Position numbers and translations under genes: made by a program. Below the pieces are notes generated by a model. The model saw nothing but the letters and a program-made list of their open reading frames with translations. It made no database searches and had not been told where the DNA came from. Source: Falsiphaeobacter marinintestinus (lineage in GTDB: Bacteria; Pseudomonadota; Alphaproteobacteria; Rhodobacterales; Rhodobacteraceae). From it: a stretch of DNA of 64,000 nt. Shown here piece after piece: positions 9,269 through 18,687 of the stretch (position 1 is its first letter; each line of letters starts with the position of its first letter). The stretch lies in assembly GCF_007923355.1 (NCBI RefSeq), contig NZ_VOGO01000003.1, positions 372,001 to 436,000 on the forward strand. The letters are read 5' to 3'.

Positions 9269-9967
9269 ATGATACACGATCCGAACGTTTTGCAGCCTTG
9301 GCACATCGCCTCGTATCCACGCAGCGGAAACCACCTTGTCCGTGCGCTGGTCGAATTCGCCAGTCATCGCCCCACGCTCGGCTGCCCCGGATCAACCCGC
9401 GACACGCCGATCCATTCCCGCGACCCCAACGCCAAAGCGGATGTTATCGCGATCAGCGACAGCAAACCCATTGCCTGCAAATCGCACTTTCTCGAACAAA
9501 TCCTGCGACATTCGCACGACGCCCATGCGGGCCGCTTCCTGTTGATCACCCGCGATCCGGTCGCGGCGATCTCGTCGCATCTGGCCCGGTCTGTCGGGAA
9601 AAAGCTTTATGTCTCAGACCGCGCCTTGCGGATTCTGGTCGAACGGGAGCTGAACACCTATCTGTCACTTCTCTATGCCTACCGCAGCCAGCCCGAACCT
9701 CAGCGGGCGCATATCCGGTTCGAAGACCTGATCGCCGTTGGCGCAAAATCATTGGCAGCCTCTAACGCCTTGCTGAAAGCGCTGGACCCCAAGACCCCCG
9801 ATTTGACTGCGCCGCAGCTGGATCAGATCCGCGCGCTGGCCAAAGACAGTCAATCGTCGCTGAAACCCCGGAAAACTGCGGCCCGGGACCGCATCCGACC
9901 CATTGTATCAGCAAGGCTAACCGAAGCAGACGTCCGGCAGTTTCTAAGCACCGGGCTGTGGGACTGA
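9269..9967 (+). CDS. Sulfotransferase-like protein
   Basis: About 232 residues. A 5'-phosphosulfate loop, SYPRSGNHLVR, lies close to the N-terminus, and a second PAPS-site-like segment (LLITRDPVAAISSH) comes near residue 95, as in sulfotransferases of the P-loop type. ATG 9269 is preferred because GGGGACGG lies just upstream; an in-frame ATG at 9257 has no good ribosome site. The acceptor is unknown. It is isolated, with no polysaccharide genes beside it. A second, unrelated-looking sulfotransferase gene occurs at 18092. Confidence 0.75.
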   Translation: MIHDPNVLQPWHIASYPRSGNHLVRALVEFASHRPTLGCPGSTRDTPIHSRDPNAKADVIAISDSKPIACKSHFLEQILRHSHDAHAGRFLLITRDPVAAISSHLARSVGKKLYVSDRALRILVERELNTYLSLLYAYRSQPEPQRAHIRFEDLIAVGAKSLAASNALLKALDPKTPDLTAPQLDQIRALAKDSQSSLKPRKTAARDRIRPIVSARLTEADVRQFLSTGLWD

Positions 9968-10093
9968 CCCGCCGCCCGATATCAGGCCTTGCCGAAACAA
10001 TTTGACGGCCGCCCGATTTGAGGGGCTGTTTTTTTCTTGCACAAGCCGCAGCATTGCCGGAAGAGCCTCAGGACACAGCCAGCGGAGCGCCCG

Positions 10094-10429
10094 ATGCCGG
10101 TACATTACATTCACCTGATGATCGCTGTATTTGCCGAAACCATCGGCACGTCCGCCCTTCAGGCCAGTCAACAGTTCACCCGGTTCTGGCCGTCGGTTCT
10201 GGTGGTCTGTGCTTACGGAATTTCGTTCTACTTCATGGGACTGACGCTGCGGGTCATGCCGGTGGGTATCGTCTATGCGATCTGGTCGGGGCTGGGGATC
10301 ATGTTTATCGCGGCCATCGGCTACGTCATCTTCCGCCAGTCTCTCGATCTGGCTGCGATCATTGGTCTGGCGCTGATCATCGCCGGTATTCTGGTGATCC
10401 ACCTGTTCTCCAAGTCGTCTGGCCACTAA
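10094..10429 (+). CDS. SMR-family small multidrug efflux protein
   Basis: 111 residues with four hydrophobic helices, the standard SMR length. The proton- and drug-binding Glu of TM1 is present (FAETIG, Glu15), as are the TM2 AYGISFY segment and the TM3 signature YAIWSGLG. EmrE-type members exchange protons for lipophilic cations at the inner membrane. ATG 10094 was chosen because it places the Glu where EmrE has it. It is convergent with a membrane-fusion protein gene. Confidence 0.9.
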   Translation: MPVHYIHLMIAVFAETIGTSALQASQQFTRFWPSVLVVCAYGISFYFMGLTLRVMPVGIVYAIWSGLGIMFIAAIGYVIFRQSLDLAAIIGLALIIAGILVIHLFSKSSGH

Positions 10430-10437
10430 CGCGCCCG

Positions 10438-11373
10438 TCACAGGTATTCGCGATAGGCTTTGATCCACAACAGAACCTTGGCAATCACCCCCATCGGCCC
10501 GGCGTTTTCGCCAATCACAGTGGCGGAACCAACCGCGCCAATCGGCAAATCTCCGTTCTGCAGTTGCGCGGGCCATACAATCCGGATCAATGCTTCGGAC
10601 GATGATCCGATATCCGCCTGATCCAGCAGATTTGCACCCACCATGACCTGACCGCCGGATGTGCCGAACACTTTTTCTGCGACGGTCGTCCAGAACACCT
10701 GGCCCGGATAGCGCGCAAAGGTCAGCCCGATTTCACTGCCCGGTTTGATCACGCCCCACCCGTTTTGTTCAAACACACCGCCAATAACGACGGCATCGTC
10801 GCGGACCATGGGCATGATCCCGGTATTTGCCGTGACCAGATCGCCTTCGGACAACCGCAAACCTGTTATGACACCGTCTGCGGCAGTCGTGATCACGGTA
10901 TGATCCAGATTATAACGCGCCTGTTGCAGTTGCGCATTTGCCGCTTGCAGGGCAGCGTCGGCTTCGTCCACTGACTGCTCGCTGACAGTGGCCTGATTGA
11001 GGTCAAAGGCGGTCTTCTTACGCTGATAGGTTTTTTCGGCAATGTCCTGATTGGCCTCGGCCAGTTGGACTGCATATTCAAAGGGGCGCGGATCAAGACG
11101 CACCAGAACGTCGCCCTCGTTCACTCTTGTGTTGGCCGCCACCGGAACCTCGATGACGGTGCCGCTGACAATCGATGCCACCTGAATGACCGGTGCCATG
11201 ACAGCTATCCGCCCCGACGGCGTGCGGGTGTTCAGCAGCGCCATGACCACCAGAACGATCGCCAGACCGATCAGGGCAACCATGGTTTTGGTCGATCCCC
11301 TCCAGGGCAGAACTTCGAACTTGAAGAACAATAGCCACACGATCAGCCCGTATCCGGCAAGAATGATCACCAT
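10438..11373 (-). CDS. HlyD/EmrA-type membrane-fusion protein (YiaV-like)
   Basis: 311 residues from ATG 11373, which follows a GGGGG ribosome site. Two N-terminal hydrophobic helices (about 1-18 and 28-47) are followed by a lipoyl-type barrel half (VSGTVIEVPV), a helical hairpin (about 95-160), the second lipoyl half (TTAADGVITGL) and a beta-barrel domain. Two leading TM helices are typical of the YiaV/YibH group. Such adaptors usually work with an inner-membrane pump, but no partner transporter adjoins this gene, so it is an orphan here. Confidence 0.8.
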   Translation of the reverse strand: MVIILAGYGLIVWLLFFKFEVLPWRGSTKTMVALIGLAIVLVVMALLNTRTPSGRIAVMAPVIQVASIVSGTVIEVPVAANTRVNEGDVLVRLDPRPFEYAVQLAEANQDIAEKTYQRKKTAFDLNQATVSEQSVDEADAALQAANAQLQQARYNLDHTVITTAADGVITGLRLSEGDLVTANTGIMPMVRDDAVVIGGVFEQNGWGVIKPGSEIGLTFARYPGQVFWTTVAEKVFGTSGGQVMVGANLLDQADIGSSSEALIRIVWPAQLQNGDLPIGAVGSATVIGENAGPMGVIAKVLLWIKAYREYL

Positions 11374-11516
11374 GGCATTTCCCCCTTTTGAGCCAACCCT
11401 ACAGGGTTCAAAACACGCGGCAAGTGGCATGAGAATCACATGATGGTGGATTTCCTCTGGTCACGGCCCGTCCGGCACGATATGCGCGCGGCAACTCCCG
11501 TACAAAGGCTGGACCA

Positions 11517-13337
11517 ATGGACCTGCGTAATATCGCTATCATCGCCCACGTTGACCACGGCAAAACCACGCTGGTCGACGAACTCTTGAAACAATCCGGT
11601 ACCTACCGGGAAAACCAGGCCACGACCGAACGGGCCATGGACAGCAACGATCTTGAGCGCGAGCGCGGGATCACCATTCTGGCCAAGGCGACATCGGTCG
11701 AGTGGAAAGACACCCGGATCAACATCGTCGACACACCGGGCCACGCCGATTTCGGTGGCGAGGTTGAGCGCATTCTGTCGATGGTGGACGGTGTGGTGCT
11801 GCTGGTGGACGCCGCCGAAGGGCCAATGCCGCAAACCAAATTCGTGACCTCCAAGGCGCTTGCCCTTGGCCTGCGCCCGATTGTGGTGCTGAACAAGGTC
11901 GACAAACCCGACGCCGAACCCGACCGCGCATTGGACGAATGTTTCGATCTGTTTGCCAACCTTGGCGCCGATGACGATCAGCTGGATTTCCCGTCCATGT
12001 ACGCCTCGGGCCGCAACGGCTGGTGCGACGCCGAACTGGACGGCCCGCGCAAGGACCTGTCGGCGCTGTTTGACCTGATCGTCGAACACGTCCCTGCCCC
12101 GGCTCAGATCGCGCACCGGGACGAACCGTTCCAGATGCTGGCAACCACGCTGGGCAGCGACCCGTTCATTGGCCGGATCCTGACCGGTCGCGTCGAAGCC
12201 GGTACTCTGAAAACCGGCGACCCGGTCAAGGCGCTCAGCCATGACGGAACGCTGATCGAAAACTTCCGCGCCACCAAGATCCTAGCCTTCCGCGGCTTGT
12301 CTCAGCAGCCCATCGACGCCGCCGAAGCCGGCGATATTGTCACCATCGCGGGCATGACCAAGGCAACCGTTGCCGATTCTCTGGTGGCCCCGCAGGTCAC
12401 AGAAGCCCTGCCCGCCCAGCCGATTGATCCGCCCACCATCACCGTGACCTTTGGCATCAACGACTCACCTCTGGCCGGTCGTGACGGCAAAAAGGTCCAG
12501 TCGCGCGTTATCCGTGACCGCCTGATGAAAGAAGCTGAACAAAACGTCGCCATCCGCATCACCGACACCCCCGGCGGCGACGCGTTCGAAGTTGCCGGTC
12601 GTGGCGAACTTCAGATGGGTGTTCTGATCGAAAACATGCGCCGCGAAGGGTTCGAACTGTCGATCTCGCGCCCGCAGGTTCTGTTTCGCGAAGAAGACGG
12701 TCAGCGGCTTGAGCCGGTCGAAGAAGTCACCATTGATGTGGATGACGAATATTCCGGCGCCGTGATCGAAAAAATCACCGGCCCCCGCAAGGGTGAACTG
12801 GCCGAGATGAAGCCAGCCGGTGCTGGCAAAACCCGGATCATCGCGCATGTACCATCGCGTGGCCTGATCGGGTATCACGGCGAATTCCTGACCGACACGC
12901 GCGGCACGGGCGTTCTGAACCGCGTGTTTCACGGCTGGACCCCGCACAAAGGCGCTATCCCGGGCCGTCGGGCCGGGGTTCTGATCTCGATGGAAAACGG
13001 TCAGTCCGTGGCCTATGCGCTGTGGAACCTCGAAGAGCGTGGCAAGATGTTCATCGGCGCCCAGGCCGATATCTATCAGGGCATGGTCATTGGCGAACAC
13101 AGCCGTGAAAACGACCTGGAAGTGAACCCGTTGAAGGGCAAGAAGCTGACCAACGTCCGCGCCAGCGGCACCGACGAAGCGGTCCGCCTGACCACACCGA
13201 TCACCATGTCGCTGGAACAGGCCATCGCCTATATCGACGATGATGAACTGGTCGAAGTCACACCCAACGCGATCCGGTTGCGCAAACGCCACCTGGACCC
13301 GCACGAACGCAAACGCGCTGCGCGGTCAGCAGGCTAA
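11517..13337 (+). CDS. typA: Ribosome-binding GTPase TypA/BipA
   Basis: 606 residues, the normal TypA length. The G1 motif AHVDHGKTT (about residues 10-18), a RGITI switch, [12 protein letters not shown] (G3) and NKVDKPDA (G4) form the N-terminal GTPase domain; EF-G-like domains and the TypA-specific C-terminal domain (with [20 protein letters not shown]) follow. TypA binds the 70S ribosome and is needed for growth under cold or other stress. It is followed directly by a clear terminator. Confidence 0.97.
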   Translation: MDLRNIAIIAHVDHGKTTLVDELLKQSGTYRENQATTERAMDSNDLERERGITILAKATSVEWKDTRINIVDTPGHADFGGEVERILSMVDGVVLLVDAAEGPMPQTKFVTSKALALGLRPIVVLNKVDKPDAEPDRALDECFDLFANLGADDDQLDFPSMYASGRNGWCDAELDGPRKDLSALFDLIVEHVPAPAQIAHRDEPFQMLATTLGSDPFIGRILTGRVEAGTLKTGDPVKALSHDGTLIENFRATKILAFRGLSQQPIDAAEAGDIVTIAGMTKATVADSLVAPQVTEALPAQPIDPPTITVTFGINDSPLAGRDGKKVQSRVIRDRLMKEAEQNVAIRITDTPGGDAFEVAGRGELQMGVLIENMRREGFELSISRPQVLFREEDGQRLEPVEEVTIDVDDEYSGAVIEKITGPRKGELAEMKPAGAGKTRIIAHVPSRGLIGYHGEFLTDTRGTGVLNRVFHGWTPHKGAIPGRRAGVLISMENGQSVAYALWNLEERGKMFIGAQADIYQGMVIGEHSRENDLEVNPLKGKKLTNVRASGTDEAVRLTTPITMSLEQAIAYIDDDELVEVTPNAIRLRKRHLDPHERKRAARSAG

Positions 13338-13343
13338 CGCAAG

Positions 13344-13376
13344 AAGGAGCGCCGGTGCAAATCGGCGCTCCTTTTC
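13344..13376 (+). terminator. Rho-independent terminator after typA
   Basis: An 11-bp perfect stem (13344-13354 with 13363-13373), an 8-base loop and a T-rich tail begin 6 bases after the typA stop. Confidence 0.85.
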
Positions 13377-13464
13377 ATTTCAAGTCAAAGAAACGTTCAG
13401 GAAACGCAATCTCCCGAAAAATGGCCCCCACCCTGAGGGTCAGGCGTGATGCTCAGATTGGCAA

Positions 13465-13716
13465 TCATTTTTTTTCTGGGCTTCGGCAGGCCAGATGGTT
13501 CACAAAACTCTCCATTGCTGCCTCGCTGACTTCGGCCCCATAGGTACCGTCGAATGAGTCGCCGTGGGCGTTCAAGACCAAGCCGCCGGTGTCCACAGGA
13601 GGTTCTAGCCAGCCTTCATCGCAACTCTACAAGCCCGCCGCAATGGCCAAGCCCATCAGCACCTTTGACCATCCAGACACACCCGCGCGCGGGCCCAACC
13701 CCCACGAAGAGGTCAT
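13465..13716 (-). pseudogene. Short exported-protein-like frame broken by an amber codon
   Basis: A minus-strand frame starts with ATG 13716, overlapping the DUF1330 stop in an ATGA. It runs through a basic then hydrophobic stretch (SKVLMGLAIAAGL) that looks like a lipoprotein signal, meets TAG at 13627-13629 just before SCDEG, and continues open to TGA at 13465. Without the TAG it would encode about 83 residues with a lipobox-like Ser-Cys. It may be a lipoprotein gene disabled by one base change, or a chance frame. I recognise no family. Confidence 0.35.
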
Positions 13717-14000
13717 TCGCTGGTTTCAACAACCATCAGTTCACGCTCGGATGCGCCGCGTGCATGGCTGAGTGCCTCTTGATATTCGGGTGAATTGTAA
13801 CAATCGACCGCCGCATCGACGCTAGGGAACTTTGCAACCACATTGCGCGGACGTTCCTTGCCCTCCAACTGAACGAACCGACCGCCACGTGCGACAAAGG
13901 CACCGCCGTGCTTGGCAATCGCCGGCCCCGCCAGTTCGGCGTATTTCGCATAGGCGTCCGCGTCGGTCACCGTAACATGTGCAATCCAGAGTGCTGGCAT
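13713..14000 (-). CDS. DUF1330 family protein
   Basis: 95 residues from ATG 14000, one base after the alaS stop. The sequence has the DUF1330 (dimeric alpha-beta barrel) pattern: ALWIAHVTVTDADAYAKY at the start, a KHGGAFVARGG middle strand, and VVAKFPSVDAAVDCYNSPEYQEA near the end. The fold is shared with small monooxygenases, but no catalytic role is known for this family. It is probably co-transcribed with alaS. Confidence 0.85.
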   Translation of the reverse strand: MPALWIAHVTVTDADAYAKYAELAGPAIAKHGGAFVARGGRFVQLEGKERPRNVVAKFPSVDAAVDCYNSPEYQEALSHARGASERELMVVETSE

Positions 14001-14001
14001 C

Positions 14002-16671
14002 TTATCCCTCCAATACCGCTTCTGCGGCCTTAATCGCGGCCTCGGCGTTCGCGGCGTCCTTGCCGCCACCTTGCGCCATATCGGGGCGTCCACCGCCCCC
14101 TTTGCCGCCCAGTTCAACCACAGCCGCCTTGACCAGATCAACGGCTGACACCTTGTTTGTCAGGTCCGCTGTGACGCCTGCGGCCACGGCCGCTTTGCCA
14201 CCGGTATCAGCGATCAGCAACACAGCGCCCGAGCCCAAGCGCGCCTTGTGTTCATCAATCAGCGCCGGAAGATCCTTGCCTGTGACGCCGCTCAGCACCT
14301 GAGCCACCAGTTGCACGCCATTGATCTCATGCACATCGACCGTGGCACTGCCACCGCCCGCCATCGCAAGGTCGCGGCGCAGTTGCGCCACTTCGTTGTT
14401 CAGCTCGCGCAGCTTGGTCTGATCTGACTTGATCCGATCCACCAATTCCTCTGGCGCCGCTTTCAGCTCCAATTGCAACGCATTCAGAACGTTACGCATT
14501 TTCGAAACATATTCGTTCGCACCCACGCCTGTCAGGGCCTCGATCCGGCGCACTCCGGCGCTGGACGCACTGTCGCCCAGCAGAACAAATTCGCCAATAT
14601 CGCCAGTGCGTTTCACATGGGTTCCGCCGCACAATTCCAGCGAATAGGTCACCCCGTCGCTGCCCTTGCCCGATCCGGATTGCGTGCACATCGACACCAC
14701 GCGCACTTCGTCGCCATATTTCTCACCAAACAACGCCTGTGCACCCAACTCGCGAGCATCGTCCGGGGTCATGATCCGCGTATCAACAGGCGCATTCTGG
14801 CGGATATAGTCGTTCACCTCGGCTTCGACCGATGCCAGTTCTTCCGCCGTCAACGCCTTGGCGTGCGAGAAATCAAACCGCAAACGATCCGCCGCATTCA
14901 GCGACCCGCGCTGCGCCACATGATCGCCCAAGGCCTGCCGCAGCGCTTCGTGCAGCAAATGCGTGGCCGAGTGGTTGGCCCGGATCGCCGTGCGGCGACT
15001 GTGGTCCACTTCAAGCTCGACCGGCTCACCCTTGGCCAGCGTGCCGCGTTCAATCAGAACCTTATGGGCATAGATCTTGCCATCAGCGAATTTGCGGGTG
15101 TCTTCAACCAGCGCAACATCGTCACGGTTTTCCAACCGTCGGATCACACCGGTGTCGCCAATCTGGCCCCCGGATTCACCATAAAACGGCGATTGATTGA
15201 CCACGACCCAACCACTGGTACCCTCGGTCAACGCATCAACCTGCTGCCCATCCGCGATCAAGGCCACGACCTGACCTTCGGCCTTTTCAGTGTCATAGCC
15301 CAGGAAATCGGTCGCCCCGTCAGCATCCAGCACATCGAACCAGACCGCATTGTCTGCCGCCTCGCCCGATCCGGACCACGCGGCACGGGCCTTGGCCTTT
15401 TGTTCATCCATGGCTGTGTCGAACCCTTCGGTATCGACCTCGCGACCTTTTTCACGCAACGCGTCCTGCGTCAGATCCAACGGGAACCCGTATGTGTCAT
15501 ACAGCTTGAACGCCGCGCCACCCGGCAGTGGAGCCCCGTCGGCCAGACCATCCAGTTCATCGTCCAACAACTTCAACCCACGATCCAGCGTTTGCTTGAA
15601 CCGGGTTTCTTCCAGTTGCAGTGTCTCTTCGATCAAGGACTGCGCGCGCCCCAGTTCCGGGTAAGCCGCTCCCATCTGCTGAACCAGTTGCGGCACCAAC
15701 CGGTACATGACCGGATCCTTGGCCCCCAGCAGATGCGCATGCCGCATCGCGCGCCGCATGATCCGGCGCAACACATAGCCGCGCCCGTCATTGCTGGGCA
15801 TCACGCCATCCGCAATCAGGAATGACGTCGAGCGCAAATGATCCGCGATCACGCGATGATGCACGTTCTTATCACCATAAGGGTCAACATTCGTGACATC
15901 CGCGCTGGCTTCGATCAGCGCCTTGAACAGATCTGTATCGTAATTGTCATGGCTGCCCTGCAACAACGCGCCGATCCGTTCCAGCCCCATGCCGGTGTCG
16001 ATCGACTGCATATCCAGAGCTTTCATCGAGCCGTCTTCGAACTGCTCGTTCTGCATGAAAACGATGTTCCAGATCTCGATAAACCGGTCGCCATCTTCTT
16101 CCGGGCTGCCCGGAGGACCGCCCCAGATATGGTCGCCATGATCGTAAAAGATCTCGGTGCACGGGCCACACGGGCCAGTCGGCCCCATCTGCCAGAAATT
16201 GTCAGAGGTTCCGATGCGAATGATCCGGTCTTCGGGCACGCCGACTTTCTTCCAGATTTCGAACGCTTCGTCATCGGTGTGATAAACGGTCGCCAGCAAA
16301 CGCGATTTGTCGATGCCGAATTCTTTTGTGATCAGATCCCAGGCGAACGGGATTGCCTCGTCCTTGAAATAGTCCCCAAAGCTGAAATTTCCCAGCATTT
16401 CAAAGAACGTATGGTGGCGTGCGGTGTATCCGACATTGTCGAGATCATTGTGCTTGCCGCCAGCGCGGACGCATTTCTGACTGGTCGTCGCGCGCTGATA
16501 GTCGCGGTGTTCGACCCCGGTGAACAGGTTCTTGAACTGCACCATGCCGGAATTGACGAACATCAACGTCGGGTCATTGCGGGGCACAAGCGGGCTGCTG
16601 TCCACCACCTCGTGCCCGTTCTTGGCGAAATAATTCAGAAAGGTAGAGCGGATATCGTTCAGCGATGGCAT
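14002..16671 (-). CDS. alaS: Alanyl-tRNA synthetase
   Basis: 889 residues, the typical length. It charges tRNA-Ala in the cytosol. The N-terminal class II catalytic core opens with [19 protein letters not shown]. The editing domain carries the [12 protein letters not shown] zinc motif near 580 and the CGGTH motif near 680, and a C-terminal C-Ala region with a coiled coil ends in a Gly/Ala-rich tail ([15 protein letters not shown]). All editing residues are visible. It lies downstream of recA on the same strand but has a terminator between. Confidence 0.98.
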   Translation of the reverse strand: MPSLNDIRSTFLNYFAKNGHEVVDSSPLVPRNDPTLMFVNSGMVQFKNLFTGVEHRDYQRATTSQKCVRAGGKHNDLDNVGYTARHHTFFEMLGNFSFGDYFKDEAIPFAWDLITKEFGIDKSRLLATVYHTDDEAFEIWKKVGVPEDRIIRIGTSDNFWQMGPTGPCGPCTEIFYDHGDHIWGGPPGSPEEDGDRFIEIWNIVFMQNEQFEDGSMKALDMQSIDTGMGLERIGALLQGSHDNYDTDLFKALIEASADVTNVDPYGDKNVHHRVIADHLRSTSFLIADGVMPSNDGRGYVLRRIMRRAMRHAHLLGAKDPVMYRLVPQLVQQMGAAYPELGRAQSLIEETLQLEETRFKQTLDRGLKLLDDELDGLADGAPLPGGAAFKLYDTYGFPLDLTQDALREKGREVDTEGFDTAMDEQKAKARAAWSGSGEAADNAVWFDVLDADGATDFLGYDTEKAEGQVVALIADGQQVDALTEGTSGWVVVNQSPFYGESGGQIGDTGVIRRLENRDDVALVEDTRKFADGKIYAHKVLIERGTLAKGEPVELEVDHSRRTAIRANHSATHLLHEALRQALGDHVAQRGSLNAADRLRFDFSHAKALTAEELASVEAEVNDYIRQNAPVDTRIMTPDDARELGAQALFGEKYGDEVRVVSMCTQSGSGKGSDGVTYSLELCGGTHVKRTGDIGEFVLLGDSASSAGVRRIEALTGVGANEYVSKMRNVLNALQLELKAAPEELVDRIKSDQTKLRELNNEVAQLRRDLAMAGGGSATVDVHEINGVQLVAQVLSGVTGKDLPALIDEHKARLGSGAVLLIADTGGKAAVAAGVTADLTNKVSAVDLVKAAVVELGGKGGGGRPDMAQGGGKDAANAEAAIKAAEAVLEG

Positions 16672-16774
16672 TTTGTGTCTCTTCGCGGGCGGGTTTCACA
16701 GGTATCGCGCAGGTTTAGCCCTCTGCCCCGGCCCTGTCCACAGCTACAGGTGCCGCAGACACGAATGCAGATGT

Positions 16775-16806
16775 GAAAACAGGGCCCGCATGACAGCGCG
16801 CCCTGT
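16775..16806 (-). terminator. Rho-independent terminator after recA
   Basis: Read on the minus strand, ACAGGGC pairs with GCCCTGT (16800-16806 with 16779-16785) and is followed by TTTTC, 23 bases after the recA stop. It separates recA from alaS. Confidence 0.65.
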
Positions 16807-16829
16807 TTGATCTTTCATTTTGGCAAGCC

Positions 16830-17900
16830 TCAGGCTTCGAGGATGTCGTCGCTGCCCGCCGCACCTTCCGGCATGTCAAAGTCCAGACCGTGCGAGGCGC
16901 GGATCTTATCCTCAACCTCCAGAGCGATCCGGGAATGTTCGCGCATATAACTCTTTGCGTTTTCGCGCCCCTGCCCGATGCGCTCGTCACCATAGCTGAA
17001 CCACGATCCGGATTTGTTCACCACGCCAGCCTTTACGCCCAGATCCAGCAGCTCACCCATCTTCGAGATGCCTTCGCCATACATGATGTCGAATTCAACC
17101 TCTTTGAACGGTGGCGCGACCTTGTTCTTGACGACCTTGACGCGCGTGGCGTTGCCAACGATTTCGTCGCGATCTTTTACCGCGCCGATGCGCCGAATAT
17201 CCAGGCGTACCGACGAATAGAATTTCAGCGCGTTGCCGCCGGTGGTGGTTTCCGGACTTCCGAACATTACACCGATTTTCATGCGGATCTGGTTGATGAA
17301 GATGACCATGCATTTCGATTTCGAGATCGATCCGGTCAGCTTGCGCATTGCCTGGCTCATCAAACGCGCCTGAACGCCGACGCTGGCGTCGCCCATGTCA
17401 CCTTCGAGTTCGGATTTCGGAGTCAGGGCCGCAACCGAGTCGACGACAACCATATTGACCGCGCCGGACCGCACCAATGTGTCGGTGATTTCCAACGCCT
17501 GCTCGCCCGTATCGGGCTGTGAGATCAGCAATTCGTCGATATCGACACCCAGTTTGCGGGCATATTGTGGATCCAGGGCGTGTTCGGCATCAACAAAGGC
17601 GCAAACGCCACCTTTTTTCTGCTGTTCCGCGATGCAATGCAGGGTCAGCGTGGTCTTGCCCGAACTTTCCGGGCCGTAGATTTCGATGATGCGGCCCATC
17701 GGCAGACCGCCAATGCCCAGGGCAATATCCAGACCAAGCGATCCGGTGGAACTGGCCTCGATCTCCTGAACGGCGTTGTCATCGCCAAGCTTCATGATCG
17801 AGCCTTTGCCAAATTGCCGCTCGATCTGGGCCAGAGCGCTGTCCAGCGCCTTTTGTTTGTCTGCGTTTTTCTTGCTGCTCATCGTCAAAAGATCCGCCAT
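16830..17900 (-). CDS. recA: Recombinase RecA
   Basis: 356 residues. RecA forms filaments on single-stranded DNA, pairs homologous DNA and triggers LexA self-cleavage. The Walker A loop [10 protein letters not shown], the Walker B region around VVVDSVAAL, the DNA-binding L2 loop ([15 protein letters not shown]) and an acidic C-terminal tail are all present. ATG 17900 (MADLLTM) is chosen; an in-frame GTG lies 27 bases further upstream. A LexA box sits 57 bases before the start, so SOS induction is expected. Confidence 0.98.
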   Translation of the reverse strand: MADLLTMSSKKNADKQKALDSALAQIERQFGKGSIMKLGDDNAVQEIEASSTGSLGLDIALGIGGLPMGRIIEIYGPESSGKTTLTLHCIAEQQKKGGVCAFVDAEHALDPQYARKLGVDIDELLISQPDTGEQALEITDTLVRSGAVNMVVVDSVAALTPKSELEGDMGDASVGVQARLMSQAMRKLTGSISKSKCMVIFINQIRMKIGVMFGSPETTTGGNALKFYSSVRLDIRRIGAVKDRDEIVGNATRVKVVKNKVAPPFKEVEFDIMYGEGISKMGELLDLGVKAGVVNKSGSWFSYGDERIGQGRENAKSYMREHSRIALEVEDKIRASHGLDFDMPEGAAGSDDILEA

Positions 17901-17956
17901 TGTCCCGTTCTCTTTCCTTCTTGTCACACCCTGTTCCGGGCGGCAATCTCTGCTTT

Positions 17957-17971
17957 GTTCACCTCATGTTC
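17957..17971. promoter_or_regulatory. LexA (SOS) box upstream of recA
   Basis: GTTC-ACCTCAT-GTTC is an exact match to the direct-repeat GTTC-N7-GTTC box bound by LexA in Rhodobacter and related alphaproteobacteria. It lies 57 bases upstream of the recA start, in a position that could cover the promoter. Confidence 0.85.
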
Positions 17972-18091
17972 CTTATGAGATCAAAAGGAGAACATTTCAA
18001 TAGAATTCTTCACACCTCCACTGTTTCCCAATTGAGTTAAGGAGTGGTTTACGCCAAACTTGCAGCCAGTTATGTGCAAGGTGTCGGATAA

Positions 18092-18685
18092 ATGCTTGTT
18101 TTCCATAAAGAACGTCTGGTGTTCCTGTCCGTTCCCAAGACCGGGACAACGGCGTGGCAATCGGCCTTGCGGGATCGCGCCGACATCGTTGTCTCTGACC
18201 CTCCCGAGTTGAAACATGCGCCTGTCTATCGCTACAACCGGTTCTTTCACCCGATGTTCCAGAAGGTCACCAAGACCGATATGGAGCTTATCGCCGTCAT
18301 TCGAGAGCCGATTTCGTGGCTGGGCAGCTGGTATCGCTATCGGCGACGCGCGTTCATGAGGGGCAAACCAAATGCGACCCATGACATGACCTTTGATGCC
18401 TTCGTCAAAGCACATTGTCAGGACAAGGTTCCCGGATTTGCCAATGTCGGTACGCAGTCAAAGTTTATCGAACCCCGGCCCAACGGCGTCGCGGTGTCGC
18501 GGTTGTTTCGCTATGAAGACCCCGACACGCTTTTGGCTTTTCTGCAGTCCCGCCTGAGCACGAGGATCAGCCTTGAACGGCTAAATGTGTCCCCTGATAT
18601 GGACCTGACTCTGTCGGCTGAAACCGACGCCCTGATGCGTCGCAAATGTGCCGAAGATTTCGCGATCCACGACAGTATTCCCTGA
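18092..18685 (+). CDS. Sulfotransferase-family protein
   Basis: 197 residues. The 5'-PAPS loop VPKTGTTAWQSAL (14-26) and the 3'-phosphate segment VIREPISWLGSWYRYR (about 69-84) match small bacterial sulfotransferases, and a later FRYEDPDTL block is also typical. It has no signal peptide. The acceptor is unknown. The gene lies between recA (divergent) and cckA (convergent, stops 2 bases apart). An imperfect CtrA-like TTAA-N7-TTTAC lies upstream at 18037-18052. Confidence 0.82.
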   Translation: MLVFHKERLVFLSVPKTGTTAWQSALRDRADIVVSDPPELKHAPVYRYNRFFHPMFQKVTKTDMELIAVIREPISWLGSWYRYRRRAFMRGKPNATHDMTFDAFVKAHCQDKVPGFANVGTQSKFIEPRPNGVAVSRLFRYEDPDTLLAFLQSRLSTRISLERLNVSPDMDLTLSAETDALMRRKCAEDFAIHDSIP

Positions 18686-18687
18686 TT

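Noticed and set aside
14473-15825. 450-codon plus-strand frame
   Set aside because: It lies entirely inside alaS on the opposite strand; alaS is certain and the antisense product looks random.
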